The notes beneath the pieces are model-generated. The model did no database searches. It had not been told where the DNA came from and worked only from the letters and a program-made list of their open reading frames with translations. From assembly GCA_903867225.1 (NCBI GenBank), contig CAIPQN010000090.1, positions 1 through 64,000 of the forward strand: a stretch of 64,000 nucleotides of DNA, written 5' to 3'. The position numbers and the translations under genes were made by a program. Below, in pieces: positions 52,884-61,973 of this stretch (positions are counted from its first letter, which is position 1; the number at the start of each line of letters is the position of its first letter). Origin of the DNA: an uncultured Pseudomonadota bacterium. GTDB lineage: Bacteria; Pseudomonadota; Gammaproteobacteria; Methylococcales; Methylomonadaceae.

Positions 52884-54287
52884 TTACCCTTTCTTCACAT
52901 ACAAATCCGTAATCGTGCCTTCAATCATTTCAGCGGCAAAAGCAAAGGTTTCAGACAAGGTCGGATGCGCGTGAATGGTCAAACTAATGTCTTGCATATC
53001 TGCGCCCATTTCCAACGCTAAAACCGCTTCGGCAAGCAATTCCCCTGCATTCGTACCGACAAAACCTGCGCCTAAAATGCGCCCTGTTTCTTTGTCAGCT
53101 AAAATTTTGGTCATGCCTTCTTTGCGTCCCGTACTCAATGAACGCCCACTCGCCGCCCAAGGAAACGCGCCTTTTTCGTATTCGATGCCTTGCGCTTTGG
53201 CTTGATTTTCGGTCAAACCCATCCACGCAACTTCGGGGTCGGTGTACGCCACCGATGGAATCGTCAGCGCGTCGAAATGCGATTTATGCCCCGCAATCAC
53301 TTCGGAGGCAACTTTGCCTTCGTGTACGGCTTTATGCGCGAGCATCGGTTGCCCGACAATATCGCCAATCGCAAAAATATGTGGCACGTTGGTGCGTTGT
53401 TGTTTATCGACGGCAATAAAACCGTAATCATCCACGTTCACGCCAGCGTTTTCAGCACCGATTTTTTTACCATTCGGTCTGCGTCCAACAGCCACTAAAA
53501 CTGCGTCAAAAATTTCAGATTCAGGCGCACCTTTGCCATCAAACGACACTTTCAAACCGTCCGCTTGCGCTTCAATCGCACTGACTTTGGTTTCGAGCCA
53601 GATGTTTTTGTATTGTTTTTTGATTTTGCGGAACAGCGGCGTAATCAAATCTTTGTCGCAACCAGGAATAATTTGCTCCATCAATTCCACAACGTGAATT
53701 TCAGAGCCAAGCGCATGATAAACCGTCGCCATTTCTAGCCCGATAATCCCGCCGCCGACAATCAACAGCTTTTTCGGAATAAACGGCAACGCTAACGCAT
53801 CGCTCGAATCCCAAAGACGTGGGTCATCATTAGGGAAAACGGGGATTTCAGTGGCTTGTGAACCTGCGGCAATAATCGCATTTTCAAACGCCACAGTCGT
53901 ATCACCAACAACGAGCGTATTTGCGCCCGTAAAACTGCCGACACCTTGAATCACGGTGACTTTGCGTTGTTTTGCCAACGCGCCAAGTCCATCATTTAAA
54001 CCTTTTGTGACACTCGATTTCCACGCACGAATTTTGTCGATGTCGAGCTGTGGCTTTGCGAAGGTCACGCCGAAGTTTTCAGATTCTTCGGCTTCGTGAA
54101 TCGTGTGCGCCAAATGCAAAAGGGCTTTTGACGGAATACAACCGACGTTTAAACACACGCCACCCAACACAGGATAACGCTCAACTAAAACAACATTTTT
54201 ACCCAAATCCGCCGCGCGAAACGCCGCCGTATAACCACCAGGCCCGCCGCCTAAAACGAGAACTTCTGTTTGTAAATTTTCGCTCAT
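52884..54287 (-). CDS. lpdA: Dihydrolipoyl dehydrogenase (E3)
   Basis: A 467-residue flavoprotein that reoxidises lipoamide for pyruvate dehydrogenase and related complexes. It shows the FAD loop VLGGGPGGYTAAFRAADLGK, the redox disulfide GGVCLNVGCIPSK, the NAD loop VGGGIIGLEMATVY, the FAIGDIVGQPMLAH FAD segment and the C-terminal active-site HAHPTLSE. No fused lipoyl domain is present. It is the third gene of aceE-aceF-lpdA, 10 nt after aceF. Confidence 0.97.
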   Translation of the reverse strand: MSENLQTEVLVLGGGPGGYTAAFRAADLGKNVVLVERYPVLGGVCLNVGCIPSKALLHLAHTIHEAEESENFGVTFAKPQLDIDKIRAWKSSVTKGLNDGLGALAKQRKVTVIQGVGSFTGANTLVVGDTTVAFENAIIAAGSQATEIPVFPNDDPRLWDSSDALALPFIPKKLLIVGGGIIGLEMATVYHALGSEIHVVELMEQIIPGCDKDLITPLFRKIKKQYKNIWLETKVSAIEAQADGLKVSFDGKGAPESEIFDAVLVAVGRRPNGKKIGAENAGVNVDDYGFIAVDKQQRTNVPHIFAIGDIVGQPMLAHKAVHEGKVASEVIAGHKSHFDALTIPSVAYTDPEVAWMGLTENQAKAQGIEYEKGAFPWAASGRSLSTGRKEGMTKILADKETGRILGAGFVGTNAGELLAEAVLALEMGADMQDISLTIHAHPTLSETFAFAAEMIEGTITDLYVKKG

Positions 54288-54297
54288 GATTCTCTCC

Positions 54298-55584
54298 TTA
54301 AACGAGCAAACGACGCACGTCGCTTAAATAGTATTTCAACGCTTCCATAAACCGTGCGCCTTCTGCACCGTCAATCACGCGGTGGTCGTAAGTTAAATCA
54401 AGCGGCAACATCAAACGCGGTTCAAATTCTTTGCCATTCCAAATGGGTTGAATCGTTGATTTTGTTACGCCTAAAATCGCTACTTCGGGTGCATTAACGA
54501 TTGGAGTGAACGCTTTGCCGCCAATGCCGCCCAAACTCGAAATACTCATACAACCGCCTTGCATATCGGCAGCGGTGAGTTTTCCAGCACGCGCTTTTTC
54601 GCTTTTTTCACCAAGTTCAGCAGCTAATTGTTTGAGTGATTTATTCGGAACATCACGCAAAACAGGCACAACCAAACCATTCGGCGTATCAACCGCGATG
54701 CCGATGTTTAAGTATTTTTTGAAAATCAAACTTTCGCCATCACTTGAAAGTGAAGAATTGAAACGCGGGAATTGTTGCATCGCGGCAGCTAACGCTTTGA
54801 TGATGAACAACAAGCCCGTGAATTTCACCTCAACATTTTTCTGCGAATTCAACGACACGCGGAAGGCTTCCATTTCAGTAATATCGACTTCATCGTGATA
54901 CGTCACCATTGGCAAATTCAGCCAAACGCTGGTCATGTGCTGACCTGTGAGTTTGTTAATTTTGCTCAAAGGTTGCGTTTCGATTTCACCAAAAACGGAG
55001 AAATCAGGCACGGCAATTTTCGGTAATGCCGCGCCACCTTTAACGGTAACGCCTTCGGTCAATGCCTTTTTGACATACGCTTTCACGTCATCTTTTAAAA
55101 TGCGACCTTTGCGACCATTACCGTTTGTGATTTGGCTAATATCAACACCCAATTCACGCGCCAATAAACGGACTGCTGGCGAAGCGTGCGCTTTGCCTTT
55201 TGCAACAACTGGCGCAGAAACGGGAACAGGAGCTTGTGCGGCAGGTTTTGGTGCTGGTGCAACTTCAACTGCTTTCACTTCTTCGACGACTGGCGCAGGA
55301 GCGGTTTTCGATTCAGCAACAGGCGCAGGTGCAGCAGCTTCATCACTGACTAAAACCGTGATAATTACTGAACCTTCGTTCACTTTATCGCCCACTTTCA
55401 AATGCACTTGCTGAACCGTTCCCGCCGCAGACGACGGAACATCCATACTTGCTTTATCGGTTTCAAGTGTAATCAAGGTTTGGTCAACCGTAATCACATC
55501 GCCCGTTTGCACTTCAACCGCGACAACATCTACATCATGCACGTTGCCAATATCGGGAACTTTAATTTCAATTGTTGTACTCAT
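54298..55584 (-). CDS. aceF: Dihydrolipoyl acetyltransferase (E2) of pyruvate dehydrogenase
   Basis: A 428-residue E2. Residues 5-80 form a single lipoyl domain with the lipoylated Lys in ETDKASMDVPSS. An Ala/Pro-rich linker (about 85-130) follows, then the E1/E3-binding domain (SPAVRLLARELGVDISQI) and the acetyltransferase core with the catalytic His-Asp (TYDHRVIDGAEGARF). E. coli has three lipoyl domains; this has one. It lies between aceE (10 nt) and lpdA (10 nt). Confidence 0.97.
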   Translation of the reverse strand: MSTTIEIKVPDIGNVHDVDVVAVEVQTGDVITVDQTLITLETDKASMDVPSSAAGTVQQVHLKVGDKVNEGSVIITVLVSDEAAAPAPVAESKTAPAPVVEEVKAVEVAPAPKPAAQAPVPVSAPVVAKGKAHASPAVRLLARELGVDISQITNGNGRKGRILKDDVKAYVKKALTEGVTVKGGAALPKIAVPDFSVFGEIETQPLSKINKLTGQHMTSVWLNLPMVTYHDEVDITEMEAFRVSLNSQKNVEVKFTGLLFIIKALAAAMQQFPRFNSSLSSDGESLIFKKYLNIGIAVDTPNGLVVPVLRDVPNKSLKQLAAELGEKSEKARAGKLTAADMQGGCMSISSLGGIGGKAFTPIVNAPEVAILGVTKSTIQPIWNGKEFEPRLMLPLDLTYDHRVIDGAEGARFMEALKYYLSDVRRLLV

Positions 55585-55594
55585 GGTTCCTTCC

Positions 55595-58267
55595 TTATTT
55601 CAACCAAGGGGCTTTAACATCAGCGTCGATACCGTATTTCGCAATCGCCACTTCGACTTTGCCAAGTTCAAATTGTCCGTTATCTGCCAAACTTTTCAGC
55701 GCGGCAATGGTGATGTGATAACGGTCAACTTCAAAGAATCGGCGTAAATGTTCGCGGGTATCAGAACGCCCGAAACCGTCTGTACCTAAAACGGTGTAAG
55801 GAGCTTTGATTTCACTACGAATTTGCTCTGCAAAAGCGCGAATATAATCGGTTGCGGCAATCACAGGCACGTTTGCGTTAGGTAACAATTTGCTAACGTG
55901 TGATTGTTTTGGTGTTTCGGTTGGGTGCAAGCGATTCCAACGTTCACAAGTTTGAGCATCACGCGCCAATTCGGTGAAACTTGGACAACTCCATAAATCT
56001 GCTTCCACGCCCCAATCATTTTTCAAAAGTTCAGCAGCAAAAACCGCTTCACGGAAAATTGCACCAGAACCTAATAAATTCACTTTCAATTTTGCCGCTT
56101 GGTCGCCTTGTTTGAAGCAATACATCCCTTTCAAAATGTCTTGTTCAATGCCTTGTGGCATGGCGGGATGGGTGTAGTTGTCGTTCATTACCGTCAAGTA
56201 ATAGAAAACGTCTTCTTGCTCTGCGTACATTCGACGCAACCCGTCTTGAATAATGACCGCCACTTCATACGCATACGTTGGATCATAAGAAATACAATTC
56301 GGAACAGTTGCAGACATCAAATGACTGTGTCCGTCTTCGTGTTGCAAACCTTCACCGTTTAAGGTTGTACGTCCTGCTGTGCCACCTAATAAGAAACCGC
56401 GAGTGCGTTGGTCTGCCGCCGCCCAAATCAAATCGCCAACACGTTGAAAACCAAACATGGAATAGAAAATATAGAATGGAATCATCGGCGTGTTGCTGGT
56501 TGAATACGCTGTTCCCGCTGCAATCCAATCCGCTAAACCGCCCGCTTCGTTGATACCTTCTTGCAAAACTTGACCATGTTTGTCTTCTTTGTAGAACATC
56601 AACTGGTCGGCATCTTGTGGCGTATAAAGTTGTCCAACTTGTGACCAAATTCCCAATTGACGGAACATGCCTTCCATCCCGAAAGTACGCGATTCGTCTG
56701 GCACAATCGGCACAATGCGTTTTCCAATCGTTTTGTCTTTCACCAAAATGTTCAAAATCCGCACAAACGCCATGGTCGTTGAGGCTTCTTTATCATTCGC
56801 TTCAAGCAAGGCTTTGAAATCTTGCAACGTCGGAACAGGTAGCGCGTCAGATTTTGGACGACGGGCTGGCAAATATCCGCCCAATGCCGCACGACGTTCA
56901 CGCATATAAGTTAACTCTTTTGAGCCTTCTTCAAACGTTATGTAGGGCAAATCGTGTAATTGTTCATCAGTGACAGGCAATTGATATAAATCGCGGATAT
57001 GTTTTAAATCCACGTCGCTCATTTTTTTCTGTTGATGCGAGGTGTTTTGCGCTTCACCCGATGAACCCATGCCATAACCTTTAATAGTTTTAGCTAAAAT
57101 TACTGTAGGTTGACCTTTATGATTTGCGGCAGTTTGGAACGCTGAAAAGATTTTTGACGGATCGTGACCACCACGATTTAACGCCCAAATATCTTTGTCC
57201 GACCAATCAGAAACCATCGCTTTGAGTTCGGGCGTATTAAAGAAATGTTCACGCACATACGCGCCATCTTTGGCTTTGAATGTTTGGAAATCACCATCAA
57301 CACATTCCATCATTCGCGCAGCCAAAATACCGTCTTTATCGCGTGCCAATAGGCTGTCCCAACGATTGCCCCAGACGAGTTTAATTACATTCCAACCCGC
57401 GCCACGAAATTCGCTTTCGAGTTCTTGAATAATTTTGCCATTACCACGAACAGGACCATCAAGACGTTGCAAGTTGCAATTCACCACGAAAATTAAGTTG
57501 TCTAAATGTTCGCGTCCCGCCATGCCGATTGCGCCGAGTGATTCAGGTTCGTCGGTTTCGCCGTCGCCCAAAAATGCCCACACTTTGCGTCCGTCGGTAT
57601 TGGCTAAACCACGGTCACGCAAATAGCGCATGAAACGCGCTTGGTAAATCGCACAAATAGGACCTAAGCCCATTGAAACTGTGGGGAATTGCCAGAATTC
57701 AGGCATCAACCACGGATGCGGATACGATGACAAACCGTTACCACCGACTTCTTGGCGGAAATTATCCATTTGTTCATGTGTAAAACGACCAAGCAAAAAT
57801 GCCCGCGCATATTCACCAGGTGAAGAATGTCCTTGCGTGTAAATTAAATCGCCACCGTGTTTATCAGAAGGCGCGTGCCAGAAATGGTTATAACCGACAT
57901 CGTATAAAGTCGCCGCCGAAGCAAAACTGGCAATGTGTCCACCGACATTTGTATCTTTATTGGCGCGTAAAACCATCATCATCGCATTCCAACGAACATA
58001 CGAACGAATACGGTGTTCAAGTGTTGCATCACCTGGGAATTGCAATTGTCTATCAACAGGAATCGTATTTAAATAAGCAGTATTCGCACTGAAAGGAATA
58101 TCAAAACCCGCGTGGCGCGTCACAGAAACTAAACGTTCAATTAAAAAATGGGCGCGTTCGCTGCCTTCGGTTTCTAAAACTGATTGCAATGCCTCAATCC
58201 ATTCTTGAGTTTCCGCAGGATCAACGTCGTTTTGACCCGTAATATCTGAAAAAAAAGTGCTACTCAT
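55595..58267 (-). CDS. aceE: Pyruvate dehydrogenase E1 component (homodimeric type)
   Basis: An 890-residue thiamine-diphosphate enzyme that decarboxylates pyruvate and loads the acetyl group on E2. Seen are YTQGHSSPGEYARAFLLGR, the ThDP-binding GDGETDEPESLGAIGMAGRE...NCNLQRLDGPVRGN region, FYIFYSMFGFQRVGDLIWAAADQ and GGTAGRTTLNGEGLQHEDGHS. Length is as in E. coli. It is the first gene of the operon. Confidence 0.97.
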   Translation of the reverse strand: MSSTFFSDITGQNDVDPAETQEWIEALQSVLETEGSERAHFLIERLVSVTRHAGFDIPFSANTAYLNTIPVDRQLQFPGDATLEHRIRSYVRWNAMMMVLRANKDTNVGGHIASFASAATLYDVGYNHFWHAPSDKHGGDLIYTQGHSSPGEYARAFLLGRFTHEQMDNFRQEVGGNGLSSYPHPWLMPEFWQFPTVSMGLGPICAIYQARFMRYLRDRGLANTDGRKVWAFLGDGETDEPESLGAIGMAGREHLDNLIFVVNCNLQRLDGPVRGNGKIIQELESEFRGAGWNVIKLVWGNRWDSLLARDKDGILAARMMECVDGDFQTFKAKDGAYVREHFFNTPELKAMVSDWSDKDIWALNRGGHDPSKIFSAFQTAANHKGQPTVILAKTIKGYGMGSSGEAQNTSHQQKKMSDVDLKHIRDLYQLPVTDEQLHDLPYITFEEGSKELTYMRERRAALGGYLPARRPKSDALPVPTLQDFKALLEANDKEASTTMAFVRILNILVKDKTIGKRIVPIVPDESRTFGMEGMFRQLGIWSQVGQLYTPQDADQLMFYKEDKHGQVLQEGINEAGGLADWIAAGTAYSTSNTPMIPFYIFYSMFGFQRVGDLIWAAADQRTRGFLLGGTAGRTTLNGEGLQHEDGHSHLMSATVPNCISYDPTYAYEVAVIIQDGLRRMYAEQEDVFYYLTVMNDNYTHPAMPQGIEQDILKGMYCFKQGDQAAKLKVNLLGSGAIFREAVFAAELLKNDWGVEADLWSCPSFTELARDAQTCERWNRLHPTETPKQSHVSKLLPNANVPVIAATDYIRAFAEQIRSEIKAPYTVLGTDGFGRSDTREHLRRFFEVDRYHITIAALKSLADNGQFELGKVEVAIAKYGIDADVKAPWLK

Positions 58268-58516
58268 AAAGTAATCCTAAAGTTTGTGAAAAGAGAAAAA
58301 TTAAAGCATTAAAGACACACAAAACCGCGTGTTATGCGGGTTTTAAGTAGTATATACAAATCGGTGTGGTTTTACGACAGCGTGACAAACTCATCAAAAT
58401 TCAAAAGGTTTTGTTTCGCTCAAGCCTTTGAATTGACATAGAATGACAAAAAAATTTCAACACGACAGCAATTTTAAAACCACATCCCATTTAAGTTTAT
58501 CAATCATAAAATACCC
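58268..58516. other. Divergent intergenic region aceE / pilU with imperfect inverted repeats
   Basis: 249 nt without a gene, which should carry the aceE and pilU promoters. Two imperfect inverted repeats are visible: AAAACCGC (58321-58328) with GCGGGTTTT (58336-58344), and AATTCAAAAGG (58398-58408) with GCCTTTGAATT (58424-58434). They could be operators or leader hairpins. I recognise no PdhR-type site and no confident promoter pair. Confidence 0.4.
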
Positions 58517-59629
58517 ATGGAATTTAAAGACTACTTACGAATTTTGGCGCAAAACGATGGTTCAGATTTATATTTAACCGTTGATGCACCGCCCGCCGCC
58601 AAGTTTCAAGGCGTGTTAAAACCGCTTGAAAATATCAAACTTATGCCAGCTCGTTTAAAAGAAATTGCTCACAGTTTGATGACGGAAGAGCAAATTCAAG
58701 CCTTCGAGATTCAACCCGAATTGAATTTAGCGATTTCGGAATCTGGTATTGGACGTTTTCGCGTTAACATTTTTCGTCAACGGAATAACTTTTCACTGGT
58801 AATTCGGAACATTAAAACTGAAATCCCAAACATCGACACATTAGGAATGCCGCCCATTTTGAAGCAATCTATTATGGAAAAACGGGGCTTGATTTTGTTA
58901 ATCGGTGGTACAGGTTCTGGAAAATCAACTTCTTTAGCAGCGTTAATTGATTACAGAAATAGCAACGCATCAGGTCATATTATTACCATTGAAGACCCGA
59001 TTGAGTTCATTCATTCGCACAAAAAATCGCTGGTGAATCAGCGTGAAGTGGGTGTTGATACGTTGAGTTATGAAGACGCGCTTCAAAATACGTTGCGTCA
59101 AGCTCCAGACGTGATTTTGATTGGTGAAATTCGTTCGCGTGAAACGATGGAACACGCGCTGGCTTTTGCCGAAACAGGGCATTTATGTTTATCAACGTTG
59201 CACGCAAACAATTCAAATCAAGCACTCGATCGAATCATCAATTTTTTCCCCGAAGAACGTCGCTCGCAATTATTAATGGATTTGTCATTAAATATGAAAG
59301 CGTTTGTGTCGCAACGATTAGTGCCAACCATTGATAATAAACGTGTGGCTGCGGTTGAAATTTTATTAAATACCCAATACGTCAGCGATTTAATTTTAAA
59401 AGGTGAAATTCACGGTATCAAAGAAGCGATGGAAAAATCGGAAGAAGTTGGAATGCAAACTTTCGATTCGCATTTACAAAAACTTTACGACCAAGGAAAA
59501 ATATCGCTTGATGAAGCGTTAGCGAATTCTGATTCGCCCAATAATTTGCGTTTAAAAATTAGCTTGAGTGATAACACGGCTGGAGTCACGACTCCTATCA
59601 AAATGAAGTTACACGATTTAGAGGATTGA
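58517..59629 (+). CDS. pilU: Type IV pilus retraction ATPase PilU
   Basis: A 370-residue hexameric ATPase. It has GSDLYLTVDAPPAAKF near the start, Walker A GGTGSGKSTSLAAL at about 132-145, an Asp box (ITIEDPIEFIH), Walker B (VILIGEIRSRETMEHA), the His box (ETGHLCLSTLHANN) and an arginine-finger region. The overall form, including the FFPEERRSQLLMDLSLNMKAFVSQRLV block, fits PilU, the PilT-dependent accessory retraction motor, rather than PilT. pilT is not in the window. It is followed by the EF-hand gene after 10 nt. Confidence 0.93.
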   Translation: MEFKDYLRILAQNDGSDLYLTVDAPPAAKFQGVLKPLENIKLMPARLKEIAHSLMTEEQIQAFEIQPELNLAISESGIGRFRVNIFRQRNNFSLVIRNIKTEIPNIDTLGMPPILKQSIMEKRGLILLIGGTGSGKSTSLAALIDYRNSNASGHIITIEDPIEFIHSHKKSLVNQREVGVDTLSYEDALQNTLRQAPDVILIGEIRSRETMEHALAFAETGHLCLSTLHANNSNQALDRIINFFPEERRSQLLMDLSLNMKAFVSQRLVPTIDNKRVAAVEILLNTQYVSDLILKGEIHGIKEAMEKSEEVGMQTFDSHLQKLYDQGKISLDEALANSDSPNNLRLKISLSDNTAGVTTPIKMKLHDLED

Positions 59630-59639
59630 AATTAATTTT

Positions 59640-60038
59640 ATGTTGAAAAGAAATGTTTGGTTTATCGGTTTATTTTTGAGTGGCATTGTTTACGCGGAAG
59701 ATGGAAACAAAAATGCCTATATGATTGAAAAATTTGATCACAATGGGGATCGTGTTGTAACGCAAGAAGAATTTTTAGAATCCGCTACACAACGCTTTAA
59801 AACAATGGATATTGATGGCGATCATGCCATTGAGCAAAGTGAATTTTTGCAGCGTTACGCGGAACATTCACATCCGACAACTACTGATTCTGGTGCAGAA
59901 GTTGGGCAACGAGTGTTTGATAAATTAGACGAAAATCACGATACGAAAATCAGCGAACAAGAATACAACCAGTCACGTTTAAAATGGTTCACTGAAGCGG
60001 ATAAAGATAATGATCAGCGAATTGAATTAGGCAAATAG
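59640..60038 (+). CDS. Exported EF-hand calcium-binding protein
   Basis: A 132-residue protein with signal peptide (MLKRNVWFIGLFLSGIVYA|E) and four EF-hand loops: D33-x-N-x-D37 to E44, D57-x-D-x-D61 to E68, D97-x-N-x-D101 to E108, and D121-x-D-x-D125, which ends with Lys instead of Glu at the last ligand position. It probably binds calcium in the periplasm or outside the cell. It lies 10 nt after pilU. Calcium-dependent control of pili has been reported elsewhere, but a link here is inference. Confidence 0.85.
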   Translation: MLKRNVWFIGLFLSGIVYAEDGNKNAYMIEKFDHNGDRVVTQEEFLESATQRFKTMDIDGDHAIEQSEFLQRYAEHSHPTTTDSGAEVGQRVFDKLDENHDTKISEQEYNQSRLKWFTEADKDNDQRIELGK

Positions 60039-60046
60039 CGATTTTT

Positions 60047-61939
60047 TTATTCCGTCACGGCAACAAGCTCTAAAATCTGTTCAAATTGAAAATTCTTTAC
60101 CATCGCATCTAAGCTAGTTGCTATATCTGGTTCAGCTGGGCGGATTTGTTCAATAATTGCGTCAATTTCTTCGGTATCGAGTTCTAATGCGGCTTGAAAT
60201 AATTGTTGGCGCAATGTTGACGATAATATGGCAGTCATTTCGGGGGTAATTTTTGATGCGGGTAATCTTGCTGTTTCTCTTCTTTCTTCTTGAAAAAGAA
60301 ACTCAACGCCAAGGTATTTGGTTAATGCGGCAAAAATTTCTTGAATATGAAATGGTTTGTGCATAACCGTATCACATCCCGCATCAATGATATTTTTGTG
60401 TTGATTCACAAACACACTTGCTGTTAGCGCAATGATTTTGACTGTATCACCACCTTCAAGTTGTCGAATTTTTGTTGTCGCTTCATAACCATTCATCATA
60501 GGCATTTGCATATCCATCCAAATTAAATGTGGCTGCCATGATTTAAATGCTTCAATTGCTGTTTGTCCATTTTCTGCTTCGTAAACTTCAAAGCCCAAAT
60601 TTTTTAGTGCTGTGACCAGTAATAATCGGTTGTCGGCATTATCATCGACAATCAATAATCGCCAAATGGGCTGATTCGGTACCAGACTTTTCACCATTCG
60701 ATAATTTGTTTCGGTCATAATTTCATCAGGATTCGCTAATGTTACGGGTAATTCAATTCTAAACGTTGAACCTTCGCCCAATACACTATTGACGCTAATA
60801 GTGCCGCCCATCAATTCAATCAATGTTTTAGAAATCGCTAAACCTAAGCCTGTGCCTTTTGCGTCTGTTTCTTGTGTTAATTGCACAAAGGGTTTGAATA
60901 ACTGAGTTTGTTCATCGTCAGAAATACCAATGCCGCTATCCATCACTTCGAGAATCAACACGTTAATCGTGGATGACGGTTGTGAACAGGCGCGTAAAAT
61001 GACGGTGCCTTGTTTTGTAAATTTAATGGCATTGCCCAGTAAATTGATAATGACTTGTCGAAGTTTACCGCTGTCTGCATTTACGAATGGTGGCATATTC
61101 TCGGCGATTTCCAATTTGAAATTCAATGGTTTATTCAACAATCGACCATTAATCATTTCGCCAATATCTTGTAATAATTTAATCATATCGATAGGTTGAA
61201 TATCGAGTTCAAGTCGTCCTGCTTCGATTTTTGAAATATCCAGTACATCGTTAATCATGCTCAATAAATGTGCGCCGCTTCGATTGATGATAGCAAGCGT
61301 TTCCTTTTGTTTTGCCGTCGCATTTTTATCTAAACTCATCAATTCCGAAAAACCTAAAATCGCATTTAGCGGCGTGCGTAATTCGTGACTCATAGTGGCG
61401 ATAAATGTGCTTTTTGCGATATTTGCGGCTTCTGCGGCTTCTTTTGTGACAGATAATTCTTGGATTGTTTTTTCGAGTGATTGCTGGTGTTTTTCTAATT
61501 CAACGGCGGTTTTAGTTAACTCATTTGTTAATGTTCTGCGTTTATCTATTTCGGCTTGTAATTGTGTGCTGCTCGGTAATTTTAAAGCTAACGGAATAAC
61601 CCAATACATCGCAATCGCTGTCGCAACAGAAACCGTTGCCGCAATGACTTTGACATACGCATCAAGCCAATATAACGGAAACCAAATCAAAACTGCGGAC
61701 ATTAAATGCGTGGTGCTACACGTCATAATAAATAAAACACCCATAATGAGCAGCCAAGAATAGGGTAAGTTTTTACTTTTATGCACAAAAAACATCAAAC
61801 TTATTGCAATTGAATAATATGCAAAAGTCAGTAGCACATCAGAGCCAGCGTGCATCCACAACAAAGTAGTATCCCAACTCAAGCAATAGCCATGTGGGAT
61901 AAAACTATTATTTCCGAAATAATCAATAAGTGTTTGCAT
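60047..61939 (-). CDS. Hybrid histidine kinase with ethylene-receptor-like (ETR1-type) membrane domain
   Basis: A 630-residue membrane kinase. Residues 25-115 hold three helices matching the plant ETR1 sensor: Asp34 and Tyr41 in SDVLLTFAYYSI, and the copper ligands Cys74 and His78 in TCSTTHL (plant C-G-A-T-H). A coiled coil (125-175) leads to HisKA with His185 (ATMSHELRTPLNAILGF), HATPase (NLLGNAIKFTKQ, DSGIGI, GTGLGLAISK) and a receiver (425-545) with Asp476 (MDMQMP). A helical C-terminal piece of about 70 residues follows. All ethylene-receptor ligand residues are conserved, so Cu(I)-dependent ethylene binding is plausible. It converges on the EF-hand gene 8 nt away; the next gene on its own strand is holA. 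Confidence 0.9.
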   Translation of the reverse strand: MQTLIDYFGNNSFIPHGYCLSWDTTLLWMHAGSDVLLTFAYYSIAISLMFFVHKSKNLPYSWLLIMGVLFIMTCSTTHLMSAVLIWFPLYWLDAYVKVIAATVSVATAIAMYWVIPLALKLPSSTQLQAEIDKRRTLTNELTKTAVELEKHQQSLEKTIQELSVTKEAAEAANIAKSTFIATMSHELRTPLNAILGFSELMSLDKNATAKQKETLAIINRSGAHLLSMINDVLDISKIEAGRLELDIQPIDMIKLLQDIGEMINGRLLNKPLNFKLEIAENMPPFVNADSGKLRQVIINLLGNAIKFTKQGTVILRACSQPSSTINVLILEVMDSGIGISDDEQTQLFKPFVQLTQETDAKGTGLGLAISKTLIELMGGTISVNSVLGEGSTFRIELPVTLANPDEIMTETNYRMVKSLVPNQPIWRLLIVDDNADNRLLLVTALKNLGFEVYEAENGQTAIEAFKSWQPHLIWMDMQMPMMNGYEATTKIRQLEGGDTVKIIALTASVFVNQHKNIIDAGCDTVMHKPFHIQEIFAALTKYLGVEFLFQEERRETARLPASKITPEMTAILSSTLRQQLFQAALELDTEEIDAIIEQIRPAEPDIATSLDAMVKNFQFEQILELVAVTE

Positions 61940-61973
61940 GGTATTTGAAGAAGGTAATTTTTTTCATATAAAT

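Noticed and set aside
58268-58516. A riboswitch or PdhR operator upstream of aceE
   Set aside because: Only imperfect inverted repeats were seen; no known riboswitch core or PdhR consensus could be identified.
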